A DNA stretch of 64,000 nt. Origin: Streptomyces qaidamensis. Its GTDB lineage: Bacteria > Actinomycetota > Actinomycetes > Streptomycetales > Streptomycetaceae. This document shows positions 27,527 to 39,900 of the stretch, in pieces; the stretch's first letter is position 1, and the number at the start of each line of letters is the position of its first letter. Both the position numbers and the translations under genes were made by a program. The stretch covers positions 930,001 to 994,000 of the forward strand of contig NZ_CP015098.1 in assembly GCF_001611795.1 (NCBI RefSeq). The letters run 5' to 3'. Below the pieces are notes generated by a model, which ran no database searches, had not been told where the DNA came from, and worked only from the letters and a program-made list of their open reading frames with translations.

Positions 27527-27532
27527 AGGCTA
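27527..27532 (-). promoter_or_regulatory. Possible -10 box of a leaderless ABC transporter transcript
   Basis: TAGCCT on the minus strand sits 6 bp before the ATG at 27520, the spacing expected if transcription starts at the A of the start codon. No good ribosome binding site competes, and the upstream gene is closed by a strong terminator. The -35 element is not obvious. Confidence 0.35.
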
Positions 27533-27600
27533 GGGAACGAGGGGGTACGAGTCCTCACGGCAACGAGCGAAGTTCCGGCTGCACACGTGGGGGACGCAGC

Positions 27601-27636
27601 AGAGCGCCCCTCCCTCGTACGAGGGAGGGGCGCTCT
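27601..27636 (-). terminator. Strong terminator after the giant NRPS gene
   Basis: A perfect 36-bp palindrome with half-site AGAGCGCCCCTCCCTCGT, 67 bp downstream of the NRPS stop. The centre is GTAC, so the RNA would form a stem of about 16 pairs with a tight loop. It separates the >30-kb NRPS transcript from the ABC exporter genes. As it is symmetric it would work in both directions. Confidence 0.8.
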
Positions 27637-27702
27637 CCTACCTGAGGATGAGGCCCGGGCTCTGTCGTGCGGAAGGGGCCGTCGAGATCCGCTCGCCGGG
27701 GC

Positions 27703-30700
27703 TCAGAGGTCGAACTCCTCGTACTCCGTGTCCTCGTCGCCCTCCGCCGCCGCACCCCTTCCGACGGTCACGGCGATCGCCGCGACCGTGGGCCGGTCGA
27801 AGACCGACGCGAGCGGCAGATCGACCCCGAACACCGCCCTGACACGCGAGACCACCTGCGTGGCGAGCAGGGAGTGCCCGCCCAGGTCGAAGAAGTTGTC
27901 GTCGACCCCGACCCGCTCCACGCCGAGCAGTTCGGCCCACATCTCCGCGAGGATGCGTTCGGTCTCGCTACCAGGCGCGACATATCCCTCCCCCGTGCCG
28001 GCCCGGGTCGCGCCGTCGAGCGCCCGGAGCGCGGCTCGGTCGACCTTGCCGTTCGGCGTGAGGGGCAGCGCGGCCAGCTCGACGAACACGGAGGGAACCA
28101 TGAACCCGGGCAGCCGCTCCGCCACGAAGGCCCGCAGCTCACCAACAGCCGGCATCCCCTCCTCGTGATCCGCCGGCACCACATGCGCCACCAGCCTGCG
28201 ATCCCCCTCCAGACCCTCCACCGTCACGACCGCCGTCCGCACCGCGGCGTGCGCGGCCAGGACCGTCTCGATCTCACCCGGCTCGATGCGGAAGCCTCGG
28301 ATCTTGACCTGGTCGTCCACCCGGCCCACGAACTCCAGCCGTCCGTCCGCCAGCCACCGGACCTGGTCACCGGTGCGGTACATCCGCGACCCGTCCCCGG
28401 CGAACGGGTCGGCGACGAAGCGCTCACCCGTCAGGTCCGCCCGGCGCCCGTACCCCCGCGCCACGCCCACACCGGCGATGAACAGCTCACCGGTCATCCC
28501 CACAGGGACGGGACGCAGCTGAGCATCCAGTGCGTAGGCACGAGTGTTGGCCATCGGCACACCGATGGACGGAGCCCCCTCGCCCTCACCGTCGGGGTCG
28601 AGGACGGCGATGCTCGCGCAGACCGTCGCCTCGGTCGGACCGTAAGCGTTCAGCAGCCGGTACTCGCCACGCCAACGCGCCGCCGCGGCCTCCTCCAGAC
28701 GCTCGCCCGCCGTCACCAGCGTCCGCAGACCGGCAAGATCGGCCGGCTCAAGGACGGCCAGGAGCGACGGCGGCAGCGTCGCCACCCGCACGTCCTTCTC
28801 CCGGACCAGCCCGGCCAGCGCCCGCGGCTCGCCCCGCTCCTCCGCCGTCGCCACGACCAGCCGGCCACCGGCCGCCAACGTCACCACGACCTCGGACACA
28901 GCGGCATCGAAGCCGAACGGGGCGAACTGCAGCACCCCGTCGCCTTCGCCGACCTCGAACGCACGGGCCTGCGCCTGCGCCAGGTTCACCACACCCCGGT
29001 GCCCGACCTGCACACCCTTCGGACGGCCCGTCGAGCCCGACGTGTAGATCACATACGCCAACGCGTCCGCAGACACGCCCCCCTCCGGCGCCTGTGCCGG
29101 AAGCTCCGCGAGCGCCCCCCGCACCATCGGGTCGTCCACGAGCACCGTCCGCAAGCGCCCCACCGGCAGTTCGTCGACCAGCTCCTCGGTGCCCACCAGC
29201 ACCGTCGCCCGGCTGTCGCGCAGCATGAAGCCGAGCCGCTCCACCGGGTACTCCGGGTCCAGCGGCAGATACGCTCCACCCGCCTGCCAGACCGCGAGCA
29301 TGGCCACGACCATGTCGATCCCGCGGGGCAGACACAGCGCCACCACCGACTCCGAGCCGACACCCACCGACCGCAGGTAGTGCGCCAGACGATTCGCCCG
29401 GCCCATCAACTCCGCATAGACGACGGCATCTTCACCACACACCACAGCCACAGCATCCGGCGTCCGCGCAGCCCGCGCGGCGATCAGCTCATGCACGCCA
29501 CCCACCACAGGCAGCGGCTCAACCGTCGCGTTCCACTCCCGTACGACCTGATCGTGCTCGGCCGCCGTCAGCGTCGGCAGCTCGCCGAGTCTCAGGTGCG
29601 CGTCCGCGGTCAGGGTGCCGAGGAGGGCGACGAAGTGCCCGGCCATCCGGTCGATCGTGCGCGCGTCGAACAGCGCGGTGCTGTACTCGATCGCTCCGGA
29701 CATCGCACCCCCGCGGTCAGTCAGCACCAGGCGGACGTCGAAGCGGTTGGTCATGGTGGTTCCGGCGTCTTCCGGGAACGACTCGGGGCCGTGGCTGTCG
29801 TCGTCGGCGGGAGCGTCGGCGGACCGACCGTCCTCGGTGAAGTAGTTGAACAGCACCTGGAACAGCGGGCTGCGCGACCGGTCCCGCTCCGTGACGAGCT
29901 CGTCCACCAGCTGCTCGAACGGCAGGTCCTGGTGCGCGTACGCGTCCAGGGCCACCTTCCGTACCCGGCCGAGCAGTTCGGCGAACGTCGGGTCGCCCGA
30001 CAGGTCCGTGCGCAGCACGAGCGTGTTGACGAAGAACCCGATGAGGTCCTCGGTCTCGGCCCGGTTCCGGTTGGCGACCGGCGTGCCCACGACCACGTCG
30101 TCCGACCCCGCGTACCGGCCGAGCAGCACGTCGAAGGCGGCCAGCAGCGTCATGAACATCGTCGTGCCGTGCTCACGGGACAGCGCCCTGAGCACCGTCA
30201 TCGTCGACTCGGGGACCTCGAACCGCGCCGTCGCGCCGGCCGGCGACCACAGCGCCGGTCGCGGCCGGTCGGTGGGCAGCTCCAAGGTCGGAGCGCCGGC
30301 CAACTGCTCACTCCAGTAGGCGCGTTGCGCGTCGATCACCTCGCCGGTCAGCCACTGCCGCTGCCAGACCGCGAAGTCCGCGTACTGGACGGGCAGGGCC
30401 GGCAGCGACGGCTCGCCGCCCTCGCGCAACACGGCGTACAGGTACATCAGTTCCCGCTGGAAGATGCGCGTCGACCACTCGTCCGAGACCACGTGGTGCA
30501 TCGAGAGGGCCAGGACGTGTTCGTCGGCCGCCACCCGGATCAGCATGGCGCGGATCAGCGGGCCGGCAGCGAGGTCGAACGGGGTCGCCTCGTCAGCCGC
30601 GACGAGCTTCTCGGCCACGAGGAACGGAGCGCCCTCGGCCGACACGTCGATCAGCGGCAGCGCGAAGGTCGTCGGCGGGGCGATGACCTGGTGCGGCACA

Positions 30701-30920
30701 CCGTCCGCGTCCGCGACCAGGCGCGTCCGCAGCACCTCGTGTCGTGCCACGATCGCGGTCAGCGCCCCCTGGAGGGCTGCGATGTCGAGGTCGCTGCCCA
30801 TCCGGACCCGCATCGGCAGGTTGTACTCCAGCGATCCGGGCTCCAACCGGTCCAGGAACCACAGTCGCTGCTGCGCGAACGACAGCGGCAGCGTCCGGTC
30901 CCGGTCGACGGGCGTCACCG
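27703..30920 (-). other. NRPS module 9: C-A-T, Tyr-type pocket
   Basis: Approximate limits. LCL-type condensation domain (~29590-30900), A domain (~27990-29500, A3 motif near 29020), T domain (LGGHS near 27875). Reading against GrsA, the pocket is D-A-S-T-V-A-A-V-C, known for Tyr and beta-hydroxytyrosine. No epimerase, no TE; the module ends the protein. Almost identical in its A domain to module 2 and to the terminal TE module. Confidence 0.7.
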
Positions 30921-33900
30921 GCCGGAGATCCGGCCGGTCGGCCGTCTCCGCGACGGTCGCGGCCAGGCCGCGTACCGTCGGCTGGTCGAAGAGCGCCGCC
31001 AGCGGGACCTCGGCGCCCAGGACGTTCCGGATCCGGGAGATCACCTGGGTGGCGAGCAGCGAGTGTCCGCCCAGCTCGAAGAAGTTGTCCTCGGCGCCGA
31101 CCCGGTCGATGCCCAGAACGCTCGTCCAGATCCCCGCGAGCAGCTCCTCGACGGCACCGGTGGGGGCCACGGAGGTGTCCGCCTCCGAGCGGCCCAGCTC
31201 CGGTTCCGGCAGTGCGGCCCGGTCCAGCTTGCCGTTGGGGGCCAGCGGCAGATCGGCCAGCTCGACGAAGACGGAGGGGACCATGAACTCGGGGACGCTG
31301 CGCCTCAGATGCTCGCGCAGCTCGGCCACCGCAGGCATCCCGTCGGCGTGGTCGGCCGGTACCAGGTAGGCCACCAGACGGCGGTCCTCGTTCTCGCCCC
31401 AGGCGGTGACGACCGCGGACCGGACCCGTGGATGGCCGGCGAGTGCCTCCTCGACCTCTCCCGGTTCGATACGGAAGCCGCGCACCTTCACCTGCTGATC
31501 GATGCGGCTGAGGAATTCCAGGCGCCCGTCGGCGCGCCAGCGCACCTGGTCGCCCGACCGGTAGGCGCGGGAGCCGTCACCCGCGTACGGATCGGCCACG
31601 AACCGCTCCGCGGTCAGCGCGGGCCGGTGCCCATAACCCCGGGCGAGGCTCGCACCGGCGATGTACAGCTCGCCCGCGGTGCCGACCGGCACCGGCTTCA
31701 GCCGCTCGTCCAGCACCATCAGCCGTACGTTCGTCAGCGGCAGGCCGATCGGGACGAGGCCGCCGGGCGACCAGTCCGTCGTGCCGTCCGGGCGCGGACA
31801 CACCGTGCTCGCCGCGTCGATGGTGTTCTCGGTCGGGCCGTACAGGTTCGCCACCAGCGCCGTGGCGTGCCTCGCGTAGAAGCGGGTCACATCAGCCGCC
31901 GACAGCGCCTCACCGCCGCAGAACACCATCCGCAGCGTTGACAGGGACGACGGCCAGGTGTGGGAGACGAACAGCTTGAACAGCGACGGCACGAACTGAA
32001 CGACCGTCATCCGCCGGGACTCGATGAGCTCCACCAGGTAGTCCAGGTCGCCCTGCCGTCCGGGGGCGGCGAGAACCAGTTCGGCGCCGTTCGACAACGG
32101 CCACAGGAGCTCCCACACCGAGGCGTCGAACGTGAGCGGCGTCTTGTGGAGCACGCGGTCCGCCGCGGTCAGCCGATGCTGGTCCTGCATCCACGAGATG
32201 CGGTTCACGACACCGCCGTGGGTGATCTGCACGCCCTTCGGGCGGCCGGTCGAACCGGAGGTGTAGATGACGTACGCGAGCTGCTGCGGATGGACCGCCA
32301 CTCCGGGCGACGTGGCCGGCCGGGCCGCGAGGGCCGCACGGGTGTCGGGGTCGTCCAGCCACACCACCGTGTCCAGGGTGCCTCCCGCCGCCAGGTCGGC
32401 CGCGACGCGGCGGTGGCCCACGAGGATGCCGGCACCGCTGTCCGCGAGCATGAACGCCAGGCGGTCCGCCGGGTAGCCCGGGTCGAGCGGGACGTACGCC
32501 GCCCCGGCCTGCCAGACCGCGAGGACCGCGGCGACCATGTTCGGGCCGCGCTCCAGGCACAGTGCCACTGCGCACTCGGTGCCCACACCGAGGTCGCGCA
32601 GGTGATGGGCGAGGCGGTTGGCGCGGTCCATCAACGCGCCGTAGGTGACGGTCTCTTCGCCCGACACGACGGCGACCGCGTCCGGCGTCGCGACCGCCCG
32701 CCCGGCGATCAGCTCGTGCATCCCGCTGACCAGCGGCAGGGGTGCCGCGTTGTCGGTCCACTCGTGCAGGAGCTGGTCGTGCTCGGCCGAGGTCAGCAAC
32801 GGCAGATCGCCGATCCGCCGGTCCGCGTCCTCGCCGGCGACGGCCGCGAGAAGGGTGACCAGGTGCCCGGCCATCCGCTCCACGGTCGTGGCGTCGAAGA
32901 GTGCGGTGCTGTACTGGATCTCCCCGGCGAGTGAGCCGTCGTCCTCGCCTTCGCCCAGGGTGACCATGAGGTCGAACTTGACGGGCAGCGACTCCGGTAC
33001 GAACCCCGAGCCGTCGGCGGCCCGGCCTGGAGCCGCGACCGGTTCGCTCTCGGATCCGGTCTCCCGGAGGTCCTCGGCGACGTAGCTGAAGAGCGTCTGG
33101 AAGAGCGGGGTACGCGACCGGTCCCGCTCCGTGACGAGGTCGTCCACCAGCTGCTCGAACGGCAGGTCCTGGTGCGCGTACGCACCGAGGGCGGTCTCGC
33201 GCACCCGGCCGAGGAGTTCGGCGAAGGTCGGGTCGCCGGACAGGTCCGTACGCATCACGAGCGTGTTGACGAAGACGCCGATGACGTTCTCGGTCTCTGC
33301 CCGGTTCCGGTTCGCGACCGGGGTGCCGACGCCGATGTCGTCGGTGCCGGCGTAGCGGCCCATGAGGACGTCGAAGGCGGCGAGCAGCGTCATGAACATC
33401 GTCGTGCCGTGGGCACGGGAGAGCGCGCGCAGCGCCTGGACCGTGTCAGCGGGAACGGCGAACCGGCTCACCGCACCGGCGGTGGAGCGCACCGCCGGAC
33501 GCGGCCGGTCGGTCGGCAGGTCGAGCGTCGGCAGAGCAGCCAACGTACGGCGCCAGTAGTCGAGTTGACCGTCGAGGACGTCGCCGGTCAGCCACTGCCG
33601 CTGCCAGGCGACGACGTCCGCGTACTGGAAGGCAAGCGGCGGCAGCGGGTTCGAGTCACCGGCGCGGAACGCCTCGTGGAGCGCGAGGAGTTCGCGTCGG
33701 AGGATGCGGTCCGACCATTCGTCGGACACCACGTGGTGCATCAGCAGCGCGAGCACGTGCTCGTCGCTCCCCAGCCGGATGAGCGTGGCCCGGATCAGGG
33801 GCCCGTCCGCCAGGTCGAAGGGGACCGTGCCGAGCTCCGCGATCAGACGGGCGGCTGCATCCTGCGGGTCCGCGCTCCCGGAAAGGTCGAGGACGGGGAG

Positions 33901-36900
33901 GGGCATGGGAGCCGGCGGGTCGATGACCTGGTACGCGACCCCGTCCGGGCCGGCGACCAGGCGGGTGCGAAGTACCTCGTGCCGTGCGACTACCGCGTTC
34001 AGCGCCGCGCTCAGGGCCTCCAGGTCGACGTCACCGTGGAGACGGAGACGGGTCGACATGTTGTACTCCGCCGAGCCCGGCTCCAACTGGTCCAGGAACC
34101 ACAGGCGCTGCTGCGCGAACGACAGCGGAAGCGGCTGAGTACGGTCCGCCAAGCCGACGGGCGGCGCGGCGTCTCCGGCGGAGGTCTCGATCGCGGCCGC
34201 CAGGCCGCGCACCGTCGGCCGGTCGAACAGCGCCGACAGCGGCACCTCGGCCCCGAACGCCTCCCGGATCCGGGAGATCACCTGCGTCGCGAGCAGCGAG
34301 TGACCGCCCAGGTCGAAGAAGGAATCCGTGGCACCGACCCGGTCCACACCGAGCACCTGCGACCAGATCCCCGCCAGCAGCTCCTCGGAGACCGTGGCGG
34401 GAGGAACGTAGAGCCCCTCCAGACCACCAAGGGATCCGTAGGGTTCGGGCAGGTCCTTGCGGTCGGTCTTGCCGTTCGGGGTCAGCGGCAGCGCCGCCAG
34501 CTCCACGAACACCGACGGCACCATGTACTCCGGCAGGCCGGCGCGCAGCCACTCCCGCAGCTCGCTCGCCGACGGGGCACCTTCCGCCTGGTCGGCGGGA
34601 ACGACGTACGCCACCAACCGGCGTTCCACACCGTGGCCGTGGCCGACGACGACCGCCGAGCCGACGGCCGGATGCCCGACGAGAGCCGCCTCGATCTCGC
34701 CCGGCTCGATACGGAAACCACGCACCTTCAGTTGCTCATCGGCGCGGCCGAGGAACTCCAGCCGGCCGTCCGCCATCCACCGCACGCGGTCGCCCGTCCG
34801 GTACATCCGCGCACCGTCCGCAGCGAACGGGTCGGCCACGAACCGCTCCGCGGTCAGGTCCGGACGACCCAGGTATCCGCGGGTCACCCCGGCACCGCCG
34901 ATGAACAGCTCACCCGCCACACCCACCGGCACCGGCTCCAAACGGCCGTCCAGCACGTACACCTGAGTGTTCGCCACCGGCGACCCGATCCCCGGCGCCC
35001 CATCCGGCGTCACCTGTTCGCACGTCGACCAGATCGTCGTCTCCGTCGGCCCGTACATGTTCCAGACCTCGTCGACACGCCCCACCAGGGCCGCGGCCAG
35101 CCCGCCCGGCAGCGCCTCACCACCGCACAGCACCCGCAGCCCAGGCCGTCCGGTCCAGCCGTCGGCGACCAGCATCTGCCACGTCACCGGCGTCGCCTGC
35201 ATCACCGACGCGCCCGAGCTCTCCAGCTCACCCGCCAGCGCGCCCGGATCGGCCGCGATCTCCCGATCGGCGACCACGACACGGCCACCCACCACCAGCG
35301 GCAGCCACAGCTCCAGCCCCGCGATGTCGAAGCCGAAGGTGGTGACCGCCAGCAGCGCGTCGTCCGCGCTCAGCCCCGGACGCGTCGCCATGCCGGAAAG
35401 GAAGTTCGCCAAGCTCCGCCGGCCCACCAGCACGCCCTTCGGGCGACCGGTCGAACCAGACGTGTACAGCACATACGCCAACTGGTCCTCGATACAGGGC
35501 ACATCGAGGGACGCGGACGAAAGACCCTCCAGCGTCGACCGCGTCTCCGCGTCATCGAGCCAGACCACCGAACCCACCGACTCCATCGGCAGCCCACCGG
35601 CCACCGACCGATGCCCCACCAGCACCCCCGCGCCACTGTCCGCGAGCATGAACTCCAGCCGGTCCGACGGGAACTCCGGATCCAGCGGAAGGTACGCACC
35701 CCCCGCCAGCCACACCGCCAGCCCCGCCACCACCATGTCCACGCCGCGCTCCACACACACCGCGACCACGGACTCAGCGCCCACACCCACCGACCGCAGC
35801 TGACGCGCCAGACGGTTCGCCCGAACCATCAACCCGCCGTACGTCACCGACTCCCCGCCGACCACCACAGCCACCACGTCCGGAGCCGTAGCCGCCCGCC
35901 CGGCGATCAGCCCCTGCACCCCACCAGCCCCGGACACCTCCACATCCGTGTCGTTCCACCCCCGAACGACCACATCCCGCTCACCCGCCGTCAGTACCGG
36001 AAGCTCGTCGATCTCCCGATCCGCATCCGCCGCGACAGCGTCCAGCAGCGTGACCAGATGCCCCGCCATCCGCTCCACCGTCGCCGCGTCGAACAACGCG
36101 GTGCTGTACTGGATCTCCGCGGCCAGTGCGCCCTCGGCGTCCGCCAGGGCCAGCGCCAGGTCGTACTTCACCGGCACAGGACCGCTGTGCGAGGCCGCGT
36201 CGGCGGTCGACCTGCTCGCGGTGCCGGCTGCGCTGTCGCCGACCTCCTGCGGCAGCTCGCCCGGGTCCCCCGCGACGTAGCTGAAGAGCGTCTGGAAGAG
36301 CGGGCTGCGCGAGCGGTCCCGCTCGACGTCCATAGCGTCCACCAGCTGCTCGAACGGCAGGTCCTGGTGCGCGTACGCACCGAGGGCGGTGTCACGCACC
36401 CGGCCGAGGAGTTCGGCGAACGTGGGCGCGCCGGACAGGTCCGTGCGGAGTACGAGCGTGTTGACGAAGAACCCGATCAGGTCCTCGGTCTCGGCACGGT
36501 TCCGGTTCGCCACCGGCGTGCCCACGACCACGTCGTCCGCCTCCGCGTACCGCCCCAGCAGGACGTTGAAGGCCGCCAGCAGCGTCATGAACATCGTCGT
36601 GCCGCGCTCACGGGACAGCGCGCGCAGCGCCCGTACCGTGTCGGCCGGAACGACGAACCGGGCCACCGCGCCGTCGGTGGAGCGCACCGCCGGCCGCGGC
36701 CGGTCGGTCGGCAGGTCGAGCGTCGGCAGATCCGCCAGCGCACGCTGCCAGTAGCCCAGCTGGCCGTCGAGTACGTCGCCGGTCAGCCATTGGCGCTGCC
36801 AGGCGACGACGTCCGCGTACTGGAAGGCAAGCGGCGGCAGCGGGTTCGCCTCGCCCGCCCGGAACGCCTCGTACAGGGCCGCCAGCTCGCGCTGGAGCAC

Positions 36901-39900
36901 ACGGTCCGACCACTCGTCGAAGACGACGTGGTGGATGACGAGGGAGAGCACGTGCTCGTCCGGAGCGATCCGTACGAGCACGGCCCGCACCAGAGGCCCG
37001 TTCCCCAGGTCGAACGGCGTCAGCATGTCCTCGGCGAACAGGTCGTCGGCGACGCCCTCCGGATCGCTGCTCCCGGACACGTCTACGAGCGGCAGGGGCA
37101 CGGCGGTCGGCGAGTCGATGACCTGGTACGCCACTCCGTCCGCACCCGCGACCAGGCGGGTCCGCAGGACCTCGTGGCGGTCGATGATCGCGTCCAGGGC
37201 CCCAGCCAGAGCCACCACGTCCGTGTCCCCGGTCAGACGCAGACGGGTCGACATGTTGTACTCCGTCGAGCCCGGCTCCAACTGGTCCAGGAACCACAGG
37301 CGCTGCTGCGCGAACGACAGCGGAAGCGGCTGAGTACGGTCCGCCAAGCCGACGGGCGGCGCGGCGTCTCCGGCGGAGGTCTCAATCGTGGCCGCCAGGC
37401 CGCGCACGGTCGGCCGGTCGAACAGCGCCGACAGCGGGACCTCGGCCCCGAACGCCTCCCGGATCCGGGAGATCACCTGCGTCGCGAGCAGCGAGTGACC
37501 GCCGAGCTCGAAGAAGGAGTCCGTGGCACCGACGCGGTCCACTCCGAGCACCTGCGACCAGATCCCTGCCAGCAACTCCTCCGAGACCGTGGCCGGAGCG
37601 ACGAAGGAGGTGTCCGGTTCGCCGCGCAGCTCGGCCGGCTCAGGCAGGGCCTTGCGGTCGATCTTGCCGTTCGGGGTCAGCGGCAGCGCGGCCAGCTCGA
37701 CGAACACCGAGGGAACCATGTACTCCGGCAGGGCGGCGCGCAGCCACTCCCGCAGCTCGCTCGCCGACGGGGCACCTTCCGCCTGGTCGGCGGGAACGAC
37801 GTACGCCACCAGGCGGCGCTCCACGCCCTGCCCGTGGCCGACGACGACCGCCGAGCCGACGGCCGGATGCCCGACCAGGGCCGCCTCGATCTCGCCCGGC
37901 TCGATCCGGAAACCCCGCACCTTCAGTTGCTCATCGGCGCGGCCGAGGAACTCCAGCCGGCCGTCCGCCATCCACCGCACGCGGTCGCCCGTCCGGTACA
38001 TCCGCGCACCGTCCGCAGCGAACGGGTCGGCCACGAACCGCTCGGCCGACAGCCCTGCCCGGCCGAGGTAGCCACGGGTCACCCCCAGGCCGCCGATGAA
38101 CAGCTCACCGGCCACACCCACCGGCACCGGCTCCGAACGGCCGTCCAGCACGTACACCTGGGTGTTCGCCACCGGCGACCCGATGCCCAACGCCCCATCC
38201 CGCGTGATCTGTTCGCACGTCGACCAGATCGTCGTCTCCGTCGGCCCGTACATGTTCCAGACCTCGTCGACACGCCCCACCAGGGCCGCGGCCAGCCCGC
38301 CCGGCAGCGCCTCACCACCGCACAGCACCCGCAGCCCAGGCCGTCCGGTCCAGCCGTCGGCGACCAGCATCTGCCACGTCACCGGCGTCGCCTGCATCAC
38401 TGAGACGCCCCAGCGCTCCAGCTCGCCGGCCAGCGCGCCCGGGTCGCCCACCACCTCACGATCGGCGACCACGACACGACCGCCCACCACCAGCGGCAGC
38501 CACAGCTCCAGCCCCGCGATGTCGAAGCCCCAGGTCGTCACCGCCAGCAGCACATCGTCCGAGTCGAGCCCCGGACGCACGGCCATACCAGCCAGGAAAC
38601 TCACCAGGCTGCCCTGGCCCACCAGCACGCCCTTCGGGCGACCGGTCGAACCAGACGTGTACAGCACATACGCCAACTGGTCCTCGATGCAGGGCACATC
38701 GAGGGACGCGGACGAAAGACTCTCCAGCGTCGACCGCGTCTCCGCGTCATCGAGCCAGACCACCGAACCCACCGACTCCATCGGCAGCCCACCGGCCACC
38801 GACCGATGCCCCACCAGCACCCCCGCGCCACTGTCCGCGAGCATGAACTCCAGCCGCTCCGACGGGAACTCCGGATCCAGCGGAAGGTACGCACCCCCCG
38901 CCAGCCACACCGCAAGCCCCGCCACCACCATGTCCACGCCGCGCTCCACACACACCGCGACCACGGACTCAGCGCCCACACCCACCGACCGCAGCTGACG
39001 CGCCAGACGGTTCGCCCGAACCATCAACCCGCCGTACGTCACCGACTCCCCGCCGGCCACCACAGCCACCACGTCCGGAGCCGTAGCCGCCCGCCCGGCG
39101 ATCAGCCCCTGCACTCCACCAGCCCCGGACACCTCCACATCCGTGTCGTTCCACCCCCGAACGACGACATCCCGCTCACCCGCCGTCAGCACCGGAAGCT
39201 CGCCCACGCGCCGGCCCTCGTCGGCCGCGAGGGCGTCCAGGAGGGTGGCCAGGTGGCCGGTCATGCGCGCGACCGTCTCGGCGTCGAAGTGGGCGTGGTC
39301 GTAGGAGAGCTTGATCCTGACGTCGCGTCCCGCGCCGGCGGTGATGTGGAGCGGGTAGTTGACCTGTTCGCGGCCGTAGTTGAGGTCGGCCTGCAGGCCG
39401 TTGGAGGCGGAGGTCCCCCGGCCCTCGGTCAGGGTCTGGTCCGGGAAGTTCTCGAAGACGAACAGACTGTTGAAAAGGGCCTGCCCGGGCGGCAGTTCGC
39501 TGCACTCGCCGATGGTCACCAGCGGAACCTGCTCGTACTGGCGGGCCAGCACCTGCTCGTCCTGCAGCCCGACCAGCCAATCCACGACCGCCTGTTCGCG
39601 GTCGACGCGGATGCGCGTCGGAGTCGTGTTGATCAGGAGGCCGACCATCGTGTCCATGCCCTCGACCTGGCCGCCGCGCCCGGACGACGTCACGCCGAAC
39701 ACCACGTCGTCCGTGCCGGAGTACAGGGCGAGGAGGAGCGCCCACGCGCCCTGGACGACCGTGTTCACCGTCAGCCGGTGACGGCGGGCGAAGTCGGCGA
39801 GGCCGGACTCGGCGGTCGCGCGTGACAGCGCGACCTGGGCCTCGGCACGGCCCTGGTCACCGGTGGCCCGTTCCACGCCGAGCGTGGTGGGTTCGGTGAT

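Noticed and set aside
27667..38403. Other plus-strand open frames of >1,000 codons opposite the NRPS (1,424 and 1,743 codons)
   Set aside because: Same antisense effect of third-position GC bias; no ribosome binding sites and repetitive low-complexity translations that mirror the module repeats.
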